Part shown: piece by piece, positions 25,961 through 36,098 of the stretch
Position numbering within the stretch: the first letter of the stretch is position 1
Layout: each line of letters opens with the position of its first letter
Source: Siphonobacter curvatus
Lineage (GTDB): Bacteria; Bacteroidota; Bacteroidia; Cytophagales; Spirosomataceae
Length of the DNA: 64,000 nt
Reading direction: 5' to 3'
NCBI RefSeq assembly: GCF_002943425.1
Contig: NZ_PTRA01000002.1
Location: 372,090 to 436,089, forward strand
Translations under genes and position numbers: made by a program
The notes under the pieces: generated by a model
The model's input: only the letters and a program-made list of their open reading frames with translations
The model's database searches: none
Told to the model about the DNA's origin: nothing

Positions 25961-28357
25961 ATGCATTGTAAACGTTTACTATTGGGCGTCATCTGGATAA
26001 TCGGCACGCTACAGGCCATGGGCCAGTCGGCAACCCAGACGCTGAAAATGCCCGGTCTACAACAACCCGTGGAGATCATTCGGGACCAATGGGGGGTATC
26101 GCACATTTACGCTAAAAATGAGCATGATCTCTTTTTTGCTCAGGGCTACGTCGCCGCTACGGACCGCATGTTTCAGCTGGAGCTTTGGCGGAGGCAGGCC
26201 ACGGGTACCGTCGCCGAGTGGCTGGGACCTTCGGAGTTGAAGCGGGATCTGGGTACGCGATTGTTTAAATTTCGTCAGAACCTCGACCAGGAATTCGCTC
26301 ATTATCATCCCAGGGGTAAACTCATCATTACCGCCTACACTGCGGGTGTAAACGCCCGGGTAGCCGAGGTTCGGAAGGATACGAGCAAGCTTTCCTTCGA
26401 GTTTAAATTACTGAAAAGCATACCTGGCTTCTGGACACCGGAAGTCGTCATCAGTCGCCATCAAGGCCTGATTGCCAACCTGACGAGTGAGTTGAGTTTT
26501 GGGCGGCAGGTTCACGTCATGGGGGAAGAAAAAACCCGGGAGCTCAACTGGTTTCACCCGACACGCACGCCCGCGTCCGAACCGAAACTTACGCTGGAAA
26601 AGGGGGTAGACGGTGCCGCCCTAATGCAGGATATTCTGGGCCTGTACAATGCCTTCCGGGCTCCCTTACGCTTTAAAAAGCCGGGCTCTGATGTAGGAAA
26701 GACCTTTGACTTTCTGGACTGGTACGAAACGGAAAAAGAATACGTGGGGTCGAACAATTGGACGCTGAGCGGCGAAAAGTCGCAAAGTCATTTCCCGATG
26801 TTAGCCAATGATCCACACCGTACACAGTCTACGCCTTCCCTGCGGTACTGGATTCACCTCAACGCTCCGGGCTGGAATGTCGTAGGAGCCGGCGAACCGA
26901 CATTACCCGGTGTATCCATCGGTCATAATGACTACGGAGCCTGGGGACTGACCATCTCGGGATCGGATTGCGAGGATCTGTACGTGTATGATCTCAACCC
27001 GCAAAACCCGAATCAATATCAATACAAAGGGCAATGGGTGGCGATGAAAATCGTGACGGATACGATCCCCGTTAAAGGTCAGCAACCGCAGGTGGTACAG
27101 TTGAAATACACCCGTCACGGTCCGGTGGTGTTCGAAGACGCAAAAACCAATAAAGCTTACGCCGTGCGAGCGGGCTGGATGGACGTGGGTTGTGCCCCTT
27201 ATCTGGCAAGTCTTCGTATGAATCAGTCGAAAAGCTGGGACGAGTTTCGCGAGGCTTGCTCCTTCGCCCGGCTTCCGTCGCTCAACATGATCTGGGCCGA
27301 TCGTAAAGGGCATATCGGCTGGCAGGTTTCAACGTTAGCACCCATTCGCCCCAACTGGTCCGGATTGGTACCCGTCCCCGGCGACGGACGATTTGAATGG
27401 GCGGGTTATCTGCCCATCCAGCAGTTACCGCACCTGAGCGACCCCGCCAAAGGCTTCATTGCCTCGGCCAATAGTAACCTTACCTCGCCCGATTACCAAC
27501 CCCGTACGGCCCTCGGTTGGGAATGGTCAACTCCGTACCGAACCGATCGGCTGGAAGAAGTGCTGGGCAGTAGTAAACGCTTCAATCTGAGTGATTTTTC
27601 GCAGTTACAGAATGACGTTCTGTCCATTCCGGCCCGCACACTGGTACCTCTACTGAAATTTGCTCTTCCTTCGAACGAAGAATCGGTTCAGAAAGCCGTA
27701 AGCCTGCTACAAAACTGGGATTTCCGGTTGAACCCGGAATCAATAGAAGCGGCCATCTACGGCGAATGGGAAAACCAACTGCGGGACTACGTGTACGAAA
27801 AAGCGGTACCCAAAGCCGCTCAGGCTCATTTTCGGCGGCTTTCTACGAAGGTTCTAATCGACTATCTGCTCTCACCACCGCCGGAGGTTTTTGGCTCTAC
27901 GCCCCTCGAAACCCGGAATCAGGTATTAACTACAGCCTTGCAGGAAGCCCTAAAGGTATTAACCAAACGGCTGGGGAAAGATTCTAAAAACTGGAACTAC
28001 GGACAGGTAAACAACAAACACATTACAATCACGCACGCCTTTAGTGACTGGGTAAGTCCCGCCATGCAACAAAAAATCAACCTGGGTCCAATTGCCCGGG
28101 GTGGCAATGCGGAAACGATCAACAATTCGGGCAATACGTTGAATCAGACCCACGGAGCTTCGTTCCGAATTCTGGTAGATACTGAAAACTGGGATAAGAC
28201 GCTGGGCGTAAATAGTCCGGGGCAATCCGAAAATCCGGACGATCCGCACTACCGGGATTTGTTCGACAAATGGAATCGGGGGGAGTACTTCCCGGTGTAT
28301 TTCAGCAAAGAAAAAATCAAAAACGTAGCCGATCGAACGACCTTACTTACGCCTTAA
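25961..28357 (+). CDS. Penicillin acylase family Ntn-hydrolase (acylase B)
   Basis: 798 residues. A signal peptide is present up to about 22 (QAMGQS). The alpha-chain motif IIRDQWGVSHIYAKNEHDLFFAQGY, broken here as IIRDQWGVSHIYAK and FFAQGY, and a later DRMFQLELWRR are those of penicillin G acylase-type enzymes. The processing serine is S264 in GSNNWTLS, followed by LANDPH. The C-terminus carries GNTLNQTHGASFR and a late PGQSENPDDPHYRD, the usual penicillin acylase ending. It is longer than and clearly different from acylase A, so the two are not a recent duplication and may have different acyl specificities. The next gene starts 13 bp after its stop. Confidence 0.92.
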   Translation: MHCKRLLLGVIWIIGTLQAMGQSATQTLKMPGLQQPVEIIRDQWGVSHIYAKNEHDLFFAQGYVAATDRMFQLELWRRQATGTVAEWLGPSELKRDLGTRLFKFRQNLDQEFAHYHPRGKLIITAYTAGVNARVAEVRKDTSKLSFEFKLLKSIPGFWTPEVVISRHQGLIANLTSELSFGRQVHVMGEEKTRELNWFHPTRTPASEPKLTLEKGVDGAALMQDILGLYNAFRAPLRFKKPGSDVGKTFDFLDWYETEKEYVGSNNWTLSGEKSQSHFPMLANDPHRTQSTPSLRYWIHLNAPGWNVVGAGEPTLPGVSIGHNDYGAWGLTISGSDCEDLYVYDLNPQNPNQYQYKGQWVAMKIVTDTIPVKGQQPQVVQLKYTRHGPVVFEDAKTNKAYAVRAGWMDVGCAPYLASLRMNQSKSWDEFREACSFARLPSLNMIWADRKGHIGWQVSTLAPIRPNWSGLVPVPGDGRFEWAGYLPIQQLPHLSDPAKGFIASANSNLTSPDYQPRTALGWEWSTPYRTDRLEEVLGSSKRFNLSDFSQLQNDVLSIPARTLVPLLKFALPSNEESVQKAVSLLQNWDFRLNPESIEAAIYGEWENQLRDYVYEKAVPKAAQAHFRRLSTKVLIDYLLSPPPEVFGSTPLETRNQVLTTALQEALKVLTKRLGKDSKNWNYGQVNNKHITITHAFSDWVSPAMQQKINLGPIARGGNAETINNSGNTLNQTHGASFRILVDTENWDKTLGVNSPGQSENPDDPHYRDLFDKWNRGEYFPVYFSKEKIKNVADRTTLLTP

Positions 28358-28370
28358 TCCTACCTGACAG

Positions 28371-29540
28371 ATGTTTAAAATGTATTCTTTTCTCCTGTTG
28401 AGTTTTTGCAGTCTTCTGATCAGCGTACCCGCATCGGCTCAGTGGACACGTTCGTCCAACGAATCCCAGGAAGAAACGGCTCGTATTCGTAACTTTCTCC
28501 AACGAGTGGCGAATGAAAGTGGTGCTCCTGGGGTATCTGCCGCCGTGATGATTCAGGGCCGGATGGCTTTTTCGGGCGGGGTAGGCTTTGCCGACCTGGA
28601 CAATCAGGTGCGGCAGACGGGAAAAACGGTACATAATATTGGTTCGATTTCTAAAGCCGTTGCCGTTCTGGCGATCATGCAATTAGAAGAGCAGGGCCTG
28701 CTCAGGCTGGACGATGAAATTCAGAAATACCTTCCCTATTTTCCCCGCAAGGAAAAACCCATTACCATCCGGCATATACTAACGCATACTTCGGGCATCC
28801 GTCACTACAATCAGCGGGATAGCGAAGATCAGGGGGTAAAACGAATGCGTCATTACGAGGATTTTGAAGAGGCGACCAAGCTTTTTCGCGATGACCCACT
28901 GCTGTTTATGCCGGGAGACTACTATAATTACTCCTCCTTTTCGAGTAATCTCATGCATGGTATTGTCGAAAAAGTATCCGGCATGCCCTTTGAAGCGTAC
29001 CTGAAAAAGAACATCTGGGAGCCCGCGGGTATGCTGGCGACTTCTTTCGATGTTCCTTCCCGCATTGTGGCTCATCGCGGGAAGGGTTACGTTCGGGATG
29101 AAAAGGGCGTGCTCATCAATGCTCCGTATGAGGATGTGAGTTATAAATACGCCGGAGGCGGTATTGTTTCCACGCCGGAAGATATGCTGTATTTGGTAAA
29201 GGCTCTTAACAAGGGTCACTTATTGAGAAATTCGACCCTTGATAAATTGTACTTTAAACACTTTAACATCCGGGAGAAGCAGTGGGGGGCGAAAAAAACC
29301 GACAACCCACCTCCCGTTTGGCAGGGACTTATTTGGCAGATCGGCAACGATGTGAAGGATCGAACCTGGTATGGCCACAGTGGCACCGTAAAAGGAACGC
29401 GTTCGTACCTGCTTAATTTCCCTGACGATGGAGTGATCATCGCCCTGCAAGCAAACATTGGCTCCATTCCCATTGACGAATATGCTCATTCGCTCGCCCA
29501 AATGGTTTTAGCCGAGGTTTCACCCAAAAAGTTAAAATAA
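28371..29540 (+). CDS. Serine hydrolase, class C beta-lactamase/DD-peptidase-like
   Basis: 389 residues with a signal peptide (1-24, ending ASAQ). The SxxK motif is S92-I-S-K95, the second motif region is YYNYSSFSSN (a YSS rather than YSN, as in some LACTB-like proteins), and the third is GHSGTVKG (an HxG triad). These place it in the beta-lactamase-related serine hydrolase family (Pfam Beta-lactamase), which includes esterases, D-aminopeptidases and LACTB-like proteases. It starts 13 bp after acylase B and ends the locus with a strong terminator. Resistance to beta-lactams cannot be inferred. Confidence 0.9.
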   Translation: MFKMYSFLLLSFCSLLISVPASAQWTRSSNESQEETARIRNFLQRVANESGAPGVSAAVMIQGRMAFSGGVGFADLDNQVRQTGKTVHNIGSISKAVAVLAIMQLEEQGLLRLDDEIQKYLPYFPRKEKPITIRHILTHTSGIRHYNQRDSEDQGVKRMRHYEDFEEATKLFRDDPLLFMPGDYYNYSSFSSNLMHGIVEKVSGMPFEAYLKKNIWEPAGMLATSFDVPSRIVAHRGKGYVRDEKGVLINAPYEDVSYKYAGGGIVSTPEDMLYLVKALNKGHLLRNSTLDKLYFKHFNIREKQWGAKKTDNPPPVWQGLIWQIGNDVKDRTWYGHSGTVKGTRSYLLNFPDDGVIIALQANIGSIPIDEYAHSLAQMVLAEVSPKKLK

Positions 29541-29925
29541 GAATACTTCTAAAATCCGGACTCATTAGCTTAGTCCGGATTTTTTTTGCCAGACTTTACC
29601 ATTCATTAAACAAACGACTTGGTTTTTGAAGGATGCGTTTCTTTCAGAAAATTCCTGAGTTTCCCTTTTCTGTTTCCAGTAGCTCTCTACCACATTCTTA
29701 TTGATTGTTTATTCTATTCCCCAGTTCTGACCGGGTTATGCGTAAAAGGATACACTCTTTTCACGCAGTAACACCCGCCTGTACAGTTTTTTATCGCTTG
29801 ACTTAAACCAGCAAAAATCTTTTTTGGAAAATTGTTCGCTTTCAAAAGTGGGATCTGGATGAAAAGCGTTCGGTTACCAATCACCCACCCTTCCTACTCC
29901 GACGGCATTGCTTGTTTTCGTAATT
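29541..29925. other. Intergenic region between locus 1 and the histidine kinase
   Basis: 385 bp. It holds the terminator at 29552-29587; the remainder is AT-rich with no recognised gene or repeat. The kinase promoter should be in the last 150 bp but no consensus -7 box stands out. Confidence 0.5.
29552..29587 (+). terminator. Intrinsic terminator closing locus 1
   Basis: ATCCGGACT (29554-29562) pairs with AGTCCGGAT (29572-29580), followed by eight T. Confidence 0.9.
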
Positions 29926-32460
29926 ATGACCTTACCCCGCGTCTACACTGATTCGTTTCCCTTTTTACAAGGAGGTGGAGAAATGGGTCAACTTACCCGG
30001 CAGTTCGACTGGTCGAAGACCTCGCTTGGAACCCCGGATACCTGGCCAGCCAGCTTGTGTATCAGTCTGGGTATTTTACTGAACTCCAAGTTTCCCATGT
30101 TTCTTTACTGGGGACCCGACTATATCTGTTTTTACAACGATGCCTACCGCCCCAGTTTGGGCATTACGGGTAAACACCCAGCGGTACTGGGCAGCCGGGG
30201 CGAAGACATTTGGCCGGAAGTGTGGGCGTTTAATCGTCCCCGGCTCAATGCCATCATGGCGGGTGGCGAGGCAACCTGGGAGGAAGATCAGCTTCTACCC
30301 ATCTATCGGAACGGAAAAATGGAACCCGTTTACTGGACCTACAGCTACAGTCCCGTTAAAGACGAAAAGGGGTTTATACGAGGCGTATTTGTGGCGTGCA
30401 CGGAGACTACACAGAAAGTGCTGACGGTTCAGCAACTTGCCGTTTCTGAGCAACGTTTTCAAAATCTGATTCGCCAGGCTACGGCGGGTATCATTGTTCT
30501 AATCGGGGAGTCGCTGCAGGTAGCGATTGTCAATGAAGCCTACGCCCGATTGGTGAACCGTACGGTTGAGGAGCTTCTGCATCATCCTTTATTTGAGATT
30601 ATTCCCGAAGCGGCTGACCCTTTTCAGACTATAATACAGGGGGTTATGCAATCCGGCGACCCCTTGTATCTCTACGAGCAACCGTATCAGATTCAGGTTG
30701 AAAGCGGGAGCATGCAGGGCTTTCTAAATCTGATTTATCAGCCATATCGCGAGCAGGACGGTACGATTACGGGTGTGATTGTCTTTTGTCAGGACGTCAC
30801 TTCGCAGGTTCAGGCCCAGCAGGAACTATTGAATAAAAGCCGTGATCTAGAGCTGGCCCTGACCATTGGAAACCTAGGTAGCTTCAAGGTAGACTTAGTC
30901 AGTCGCCTATCGATTCATTCCCAACCCATTGTGGATTGGTTTGAGCTGCCTAGCCAGACATACCTACTCGACGAAGTTTTTCAGCTCATCCATGAGCAAG
31001 ATCGTGCAAGGACGATCCAGGCCATTGAAGATTCCATCGCGGGTAAGCAGGGTGGTTATCACGATGTCACCTACCGGGTCATCAGTCGCCAGAATGGCCA
31101 CTTGCGTTATTTGCATTCCATGGGGCAGGTCCTGACGGAAAAAGGGAAACCCATTTCGATTTCGGGTATCATCCAGGATGTTACGCCAACGGTTGTTAGC
31201 CGCCAGGCACTCGAAGAAAGTGAAGCGGCTTTGCGGGATGCCATTGAACTGGCGGAATTGACTACGTGGACTATTGATCTTACGAATGGTCAGATGTACA
31301 CCTCTGAGAAATACGCCCGTAAGTTTGGTCTATCTCATACGGAAATTTCCCTGGAAGAAGCCTGGTCCATGGTACATCCCGATGATCGGGGTCATCTCAC
31401 CCGGTTATGGGAACAGTCCTTAAGCCCGGAATCCAACGGACGGTTTGAGGCCGAGTATCGAATCCTGAACGCTGAGACGAGTCAGCCCTTGGCCATTCAA
31501 GTTATCGGTCAGCACTACAGGAATGCAAAAGGCGAGGCCCATCTTTTTTTAGGTACAGCCCGTGACATTACCCTCGAACGGGAGTTACAAACCACGCTGG
31601 AAAACGAAGTCCAAAAACGCACCGAGGAATTAGCTGCCATGAATGAAGAATTGCAGGCCAGTAGCGAGGAAGTGGTGAAAAGCAATGAAATCTTATCGAC
31701 GCATCTGGAGGAAATGACGCAGTTGAATCGACTACTGCATCTTTCCAATGATCGTTTAAAGCAGTTTGCGTACGTAGCCAGTCACGATTTACAGGAACCG
31801 TTGCGAAAAATTCAGGCCTTCAGTACACTCATTGAAAAGAAATACGCGGACCGACTTGATGAACAGGGTCTGACCATCCTGTCAAAAATCACTAAATCGG
31901 GCGAACAAATGTCCACCCTGATTCAGGACCTACTGGCCTTTTCACGACTGGCCGTTGATCAGGATGAAAAAATGATTGTATCGTTACAGCGAGTACTGGC
32001 CCGCGTACTGGAGTCACTGGAAATACGCCTCCAAGAAACGAAAGCGGACTTACAGATTGATCCGTTACCGGCTTTACTCGGGGATGAGAGTCAGCTTCGG
32101 CAATTGTTCCAGAACCTATTGTCCAATGCCTTGAAGTTTGTCAAAGCCGGAGAGATGCCGCGTATTCACGTGTACTCGCAGCTGATTACATCCGCTGATT
32201 TACCCCCTGAACTCCAAACCGTGTTGAAGGCTCCGCGGTATTATCGCATCAGCGTAGCCGACCAGGGTATTGGTTTTGAACCGCAGTACGCTGAGCGTTT
32301 GTTCGAAGTTTTTCAGCGACTGCATACCCGACAGCAGTACAAGGGAACGGGCATTGGACTGGCCATTTGTCAGCGAGTCATGGAAAATCATCAGGGAGCC
32401 ATTACTGCCGAAAGTGAACCCGGACAAGGGGCAACCTTCCACGTTTTTTTTCCGACCTGA
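29926..32460 (+). CDS. PAS domain sensor histidine kinase
   Basis: 844 residues from ATG 29926; a TTG six codons upstream is unlikely. There is no membrane segment, so it is a soluble multi-PAS sensor. The N-terminal PAS-like domain has FPMFLYWGPDYICFYNDAY and is followed by three further PAS/PAC units (about 155-275, 280-400 and 410-540). A coiled coil runs to about 610, then the H-box ASHDLQEPLRKI with H620, N-box NLLSNALKF, G1 VADQGIGFE and G2 GTGIGLAIC. No receiver domain is present and no response regulator is adjacent, so its partner is elsewhere. It belongs to the phytochrome-like/PAS kinase type common in Bacteroidota. Confidence 0.92.
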   Translation: MTLPRVYTDSFPFLQGGGEMGQLTRQFDWSKTSLGTPDTWPASLCISLGILLNSKFPMFLYWGPDYICFYNDAYRPSLGITGKHPAVLGSRGEDIWPEVWAFNRPRLNAIMAGGEATWEEDQLLPIYRNGKMEPVYWTYSYSPVKDEKGFIRGVFVACTETTQKVLTVQQLAVSEQRFQNLIRQATAGIIVLIGESLQVAIVNEAYARLVNRTVEELLHHPLFEIIPEAADPFQTIIQGVMQSGDPLYLYEQPYQIQVESGSMQGFLNLIYQPYREQDGTITGVIVFCQDVTSQVQAQQELLNKSRDLELALTIGNLGSFKVDLVSRLSIHSQPIVDWFELPSQTYLLDEVFQLIHEQDRARTIQAIEDSIAGKQGGYHDVTYRVISRQNGHLRYLHSMGQVLTEKGKPISISGIIQDVTPTVVSRQALEESEAALRDAIELAELTTWTIDLTNGQMYTSEKYARKFGLSHTEISLEEAWSMVHPDDRGHLTRLWEQSLSPESNGRFEAEYRILNAETSQPLAIQVIGQHYRNAKGEAHLFLGTARDITLERELQTTLENEVQKRTEELAAMNEELQASSEEVVKSNEILSTHLEEMTQLNRLLHLSNDRLKQFAYVASHDLQEPLRKIQAFSTLIEKKYADRLDEQGLTILSKITKSGEQMSTLIQDLLAFSRLAVDQDEKMIVSLQRVLARVLESLEIRLQETKADLQIDPLPALLGDESQLRQLFQNLLSNALKFVKAGEMPRIHVYSQLITSADLPPELQTVLKAPRYYRISVADQGIGFEPQYAERLFEVFQRLHTRQQYKGTGIGLAICQRVMENHQGAITAESEPGQGATFHVFFPT

Positions 32461-32491
32461 TGAAAGGCTTACTAAGTAGGCTACGAAACGG

Positions 32492-32535
32492 AAACAGGGG
32501 CTAGCAAAACTGATGTTCCTAACCCCTGTTTTTTT
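32492..32535. terminator. Terminator between the kinase and locus 2
   Basis: AAACAGGGG (32492-32500) pairs with CCCCTGTTT (32523-32531), followed by a T-tract. It lies between the kinase gene and the converging oxidoreductase gene, and works best for the plus strand. Confidence 0.8.
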
Positions 32536-32630
32536 AAGTAAAGCACCGGGATTCACTACTTACTTGTCCCATAAAAGTACCTTACAGATCAACGGTTAAA
32601 GCTTATTTTCATGGCCTGACTAATCTTTTC

Positions 32631-33791
32631 TCACTGTACCGCTTCGTAAATGCCCGTGTTCTGCCAGCTTCGGGTAGCCGCTGAATCCAGTACAGCCTGA
32701 CATACCCGTTGTGTTTGCAGAGCATCGAGAAAGGTAGGATGACAGGGTTCATCGGTTTCCAGACTTTTTAGAAAATCGGCGACCTGATGCACGAAGCTGT
32801 GTTCGTAGCCTAGCCCCAGACCGGGTACCCACCACTGACTCAGGTAGGGATGTTCGCCATCCGTAACGTGAATGGATCGCCAGCCCCGCAAGGCCGATGC
32901 ATCGCGGTGATCAAAGTATTCCAGTCGGTTCAAATCATGCAGATCCCAGCGGATGGACGCGTGTTCGCCGTTGATTTCAAAGGTATACAACGCTTTGTGG
33001 CCCCGGGCGTATCGCGTGGATTCGAACAAACCGAGCGAACCGTTTTCAAAATGACAGTGAAACAGGCAGGCATCGTCAATACCGACGGCCGTGAGTTCTC
33101 CGGTTTGTTCATGAACCCGCTCTTTGATGAACGTTTCGGTTACCGCTGATACGTCCCGAATCGACCCGTTCAGCCACAAAGCCGTATCAATGCAGTGGGC
33201 GAGTAAATCACCCGTAACCCCCGATCCCGCCGAGGCAACGTCCATTCGCCAGTTTCCTCCCCCCTGTGATAGATTAGCATTTATGGTCCAGTCCTGCAAA
33301 AAATTGGCTCGGTAATGAAAGATACGGCCCAACTGCCCCGAATCGATGATTTGCTTGGCCAGCGTAACCGCGGGCAGGCGGCGGTAATTGTACCAGACCG
33401 TATTGCGAACCCCGGCTTTTTCTACCGCCGCTACCATCGCTTCGGCTTCGGGTAAGGTTCGGGCCAGGGGCTTTTCACACAGAATCATTTTTCCGGCTGC
33501 CGCTGCTGCTAGTGCTATTTCCGCGTGCCACTCGTTGGGTGTACAGATGTCGATGGCATCGATGTCGTCCCGGGCAATCAGGGCCTGCCAGTCCGTTTCG
33601 ACCGAGGCGTAGCCCCATTGCTGAGCAAAATCCGTTACCTTTTCGAGGTTTCGCGAACAGACGGCCTGCAGAACCGGACGATAGGCCAGCTTCGGAAAAA
33701 AATCACCAACCCGTTTATAACCGTTTGAATGCGTACGGCCCATAAAGCCCGTACCAATTAAACCAATGCGGAGTTCTTTGGATGCGTTCAT
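32631..33791 (-). CDS. Gfo/Idh/MocA family oxidoreductase (last gene of locus 2)
   Basis: 386 residues from ATG 33789-33791; a longer frame adds 16 residues without family match. The Rossmann motif [12 protein letters not shown] is at the N-terminus, CEKPLA (EKP motif) is in the middle, and [14 protein letters not shown] carries the catalytic Asp/His pair. No signal peptide is present, so it is cytoplasmic. Family members oxidise or reduce sugar hydroxyls with NAD(P), frequently at C3. As the final gene of a SusCD locus with DUF1080, it probably handles a 3-keto sugar intermediate or reduces it to the free sugar; that is inference from context. Confidence 0.92.
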   Translation of the reverse strand: MNASKELRIGLIGTGFMGRTHSNGYKRVGDFFPKLAYRPVLQAVCSRNLEKVTDFAQQWGYASVETDWQALIARDDIDAIDICTPNEWHAEIALAAAAAGKMILCEKPLARTLPEAEAMVAAVEKAGVRNTVWYNYRRLPAVTLAKQIIDSGQLGRIFHYRANFLQDWTINANLSQGGGNWRMDVASAGSGVTGDLLAHCIDTALWLNGSIRDVSAVTETFIKERVHEQTGELTAVGIDDACLFHCHFENGSLGLFESTRYARGHKALYTFEINGEHASIRWDLHDLNRLEYFDHRDASALRGWRSIHVTDGEHPYLSQWWVPGLGLGYEHSFVHQVADFLKSLETDEPCHPTFLDALQTQRVCQAVLDSAATRSWQNTGIYEAVQ

Positions 33792-33810
33792 GTGTGTAGG
33801 TAGGAAAAAG

Positions 33811-34839
33811 TTAAGCTTCTGACCAGCCGTGAGCTTCACGTACCTGAATCATCACCGCCAGAATGTCGTTCCAGGTTTGCTGCCGTTGCATTACTTCGTT
33901 GGGAAACATACAGCCATCCCAGCAAATGTGGCGGAAGGCTTTGGTGAGCTGCCCCTTTTCATCCCGCAGCCAGTAGCCCGCATCGTGTACAATGTCGAGT
34001 TTACCCGCGGGGTCCGTGGGTAAACAATGCCGTCCGGTTTTATCGTGCGAGCCCGTTCCGTACACGGTTCCATCGTTTTGGGCCACGTGAAAATCGACCG
34101 TCCAAGGCCGTAGGGTTGCCGTTAGCGTTTGAAGGGCCTCTTGCAGGGTATCGCGGTCACTCCAGTCGAAATCGGGCGGTAAGATGCGATCTTCGGGCCG
34201 GTTCGTTCCCAGCAGATACAGAAGCGTATGCGACATATCCGCCTGAAAACCCAGGTTAGGTCGATCGACGGCTTCCAGCGTTTCGAGCATGGTTTTCCAG
34301 CTGTGCATTCCCCCCCAGCAGACTTCCCCCTCCGCCGCCAGCGTTTCTCCGTATTCGGCGGCAATGTCGCAGGCCCGGCGAAAGGTATCGGCAATTTTTT
34401 GCGTATTCCCTTGCGGGTCCGTGGCCCACTGCTCCGGCGAGCTGGCCGAGTCAATGCGAATGACGCCGCCAGGACGAATCCCGATCTGCCGTAACTTCTG
34501 TCCAAATCGACAGGATTTACGAACCTGTTCCAGAAAAAAGGCTTGCTCCGATGCAGAACCCAGGGCCGGGCCGCCCCAGATGGGAGCCACCAGACTACCG
34601 ACCTCCAGACCAAAGCCGCTAATTTTGTCAGCGAGTGCCTGAATCTCCTGATCGTCGGCATCCAGATTGACGTGCTGCTCGAAGAGACCCAGATCTACGC
34701 CATCGAAGGTAATGCCGTTGACTTCGGCCCCGGCCGTCAGTTCAAGCATGGTATCAAGGGAAAGAATGGGTTCCGAGTCAGGCCCCTTGCCGACAATGCC
34801 GGGCCAGGTAGCGTTATGAAGTTTAGGGAATGTATGCAT
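33811..34839 (-). CDS. Sugar phosphate isomerase/epimerase family TIM-barrel protein, locus 2
   Basis: 342 residues without a signal peptide. It has the xylose-isomerase-like TIM-barrel layout, with an [11 protein letters not shown] strand carrying a metal-binding Glu, [13 protein letters not shown] for the Asp-x-x-His pair, and [15 protein letters not shown] for a late His. These are the acidic/His ligands of the family. Members include epimerases, dehydratases and 3-keto-glycoside lyases/hydrolases. It lies 19 bp before the Gfo/Idh gene. In this setting a 3-keto-sugar epimerase or lyase role is plausible but unproven. Confidence 0.85.
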   Translation of the reverse strand: MHTFPKLHNATWPGIVGKGPDSEPILSLDTMLELTAGAEVNGITFDGVDLGLFEQHVNLDADDQEIQALADKISGFGLEVGSLVAPIWGGPALGSASEQAFFLEQVRKSCRFGQKLRQIGIRPGGVIRIDSASSPEQWATDPQGNTQKIADTFRRACDIAAEYGETLAAEGEVCWGGMHSWKTMLETLEAVDRPNLGFQADMSHTLLYLLGTNRPEDRILPPDFDWSDRDTLQEALQTLTATLRPWTVDFHVAQNDGTVYGTGSHDKTGRHCLPTDPAGKLDIVHDAGYWLRDEKGQLTKAFRHICWDGCMFPNEVMQRQQTWNDILAVMIQVREAHGWSEA

Positions 34840-34872
34840 CGTAAATAGGTTCAGAGGATTCGTGAGAAAAAA

Positions 34873-36090
34873 CTAATCAAGTACCAGATCGGGATTGTTG
34901 GGACCGAAGTGTTTGAGCATCACCAGCGGCTCCGTGGCGGAAGCATTGGTAATTACAACACCCGCAAGAGCTGCATTTTCGCTGACAAAAAATTCATCGC
35001 TGGTCAGCTGCCCGTAGCGAATCAGGCTGGGCGTTTCGATGTTCCAGACCCCCAGTTTCCCGTGCCCTTGCATGAGAATGAGTCCATATGCCGCCCCATC
35101 CTGAATGGTTACGGTCTGGCCAGGCAGGACGGTCAATTCTTTAGCACTGAAGGCTTCGGATTTATAGCACACCCAGCTTTCCTGGTAACCTTGCATCGCT
35201 TCCGAATCGCGTACAGCTTTAGGAGCCATGAATCGGTTTTGCATCATCTCCGGGTCCAGATTCAGGTCCCAGTCGATCACTTCCAGGAGCTGTTCTACAT
35301 CCCCGCGACGTTCGGGTGGTGTTCCATTCCAGAGTAGTTCTTCCGGAATAATCGCTTCATTGACCAGGGACTGGTACATGGCGAAAACGTCCGAGGCCTT
35401 TTGCGGTTCGTACGTACACAGGCTACCGGGAGCGTGCAGTAAGCCGGGCGGCACGTCCCAGCCGGTACCGGGTTCGAGCCGGTATGCCTGCGAAAGATTG
35501 GTGATTTTGTTATCGCCTTTGGTAAAATTTTCCAGGCATTGGCGGACCTGCGAATGCGTGGTCCCCGGCGTCAGTCCAAAGAACGTATAGGGAAAGTCTC
35601 CGCCGTGGTTGTTAAGTTGTGGTGGAAAGTAATAAGCCTCTGGTTTACCCAACTGACCGATGAGCCGGGCGTGTTCGTCGTTATGGTGGATGTGATGCGG
35701 CAAGGGTCCCATGTTGTCGAAAAACTTGGAATACATCGGCCAGCTCTGGTATTCATTCCAAAGTCGATCGCCGATTAACGCTCCCTTCAACTCCGCTACG
35801 GCATCCTTCAAAAGAAACTGATGACAGGTTCCGTCTGCTTCGAACACAATCTGACTGAGGCCTTCGTCCTGGCCCGTTAAGGGTCCGTTTTTGGCAGGTG
35901 TCGTCGAAGCCAGCCAGCGTTCATCGATACCACCCCGCTCGCCCCCGAGTACGTAGTAGTCATCGGGATGCAGTTTGATTCGCCGACCCGGTACGCAAAA
36001 AGAGCGGGGCACCCAGGTAGGAGCCAGTCGTAGAATGCCTTGTCCCTGCTCTAAGGCCCGGGCGGCCATGCTTGCTGATGTCATTGTCAT
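34873..36090 (-). CDS. Class I mannose-6-phosphate isomerase-like cupin protein, locus 2
   Basis: 405 residues from ATG 36088-36090; upstream in-frame codons lie inside the neighbouring gene and lack family sequence. A metal-binding cluster PHHIHHNDEHA near residue 130 and GWDVPPGLLHAPG around 230 resemble phosphomannose isomerase-type cupins. The C-terminal ~90 residues form a second jelly roll (LTVLPGQTVTIQDGAAYGLI). It lacks an obvious phosphate-binding signature, so an unphosphorylated sugar may be the substrate. It sits between the DUF4432 and TIM-barrel genes with only 8 bp to the former, as part of one operon. Confidence 0.75.
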   Translation of the reverse strand: MTMTSASMAARALEQGQGILRLAPTWVPRSFCVPGRRIKLHPDDYYVLGGERGGIDERWLASTTPAKNGPLTGQDEGLSQIVFEADGTCHQFLLKDAVAELKGALIGDRLWNEYQSWPMYSKFFDNMGPLPHHIHHNDEHARLIGQLGKPEAYYFPPQLNNHGGDFPYTFFGLTPGTTHSQVRQCLENFTKGDNKITNLSQAYRLEPGTGWDVPPGLLHAPGSLCTYEPQKASDVFAMYQSLVNEAIIPEELLWNGTPPERRGDVEQLLEVIDWDLNLDPEMMQNRFMAPKAVRDSEAMQGYQESWVCYKSEAFSAKELTVLPGQTVTIQDGAAYGLILMQGHGKLGVWNIETPSLIRYGQLTSDEFFVSENAALAGVVITNASATEPLVMLKHFGPNNPDLVLD

Positions 36091-36098
36091 AATAAGGT

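Noticed and set aside
28371-29540. Beta-lactam resistance gene
   Set aside because: The beta-lactamase-related fold is shared by esterases and peptidases, and the second motif is YSS; the context is substrate uptake, so resistance is not supported.
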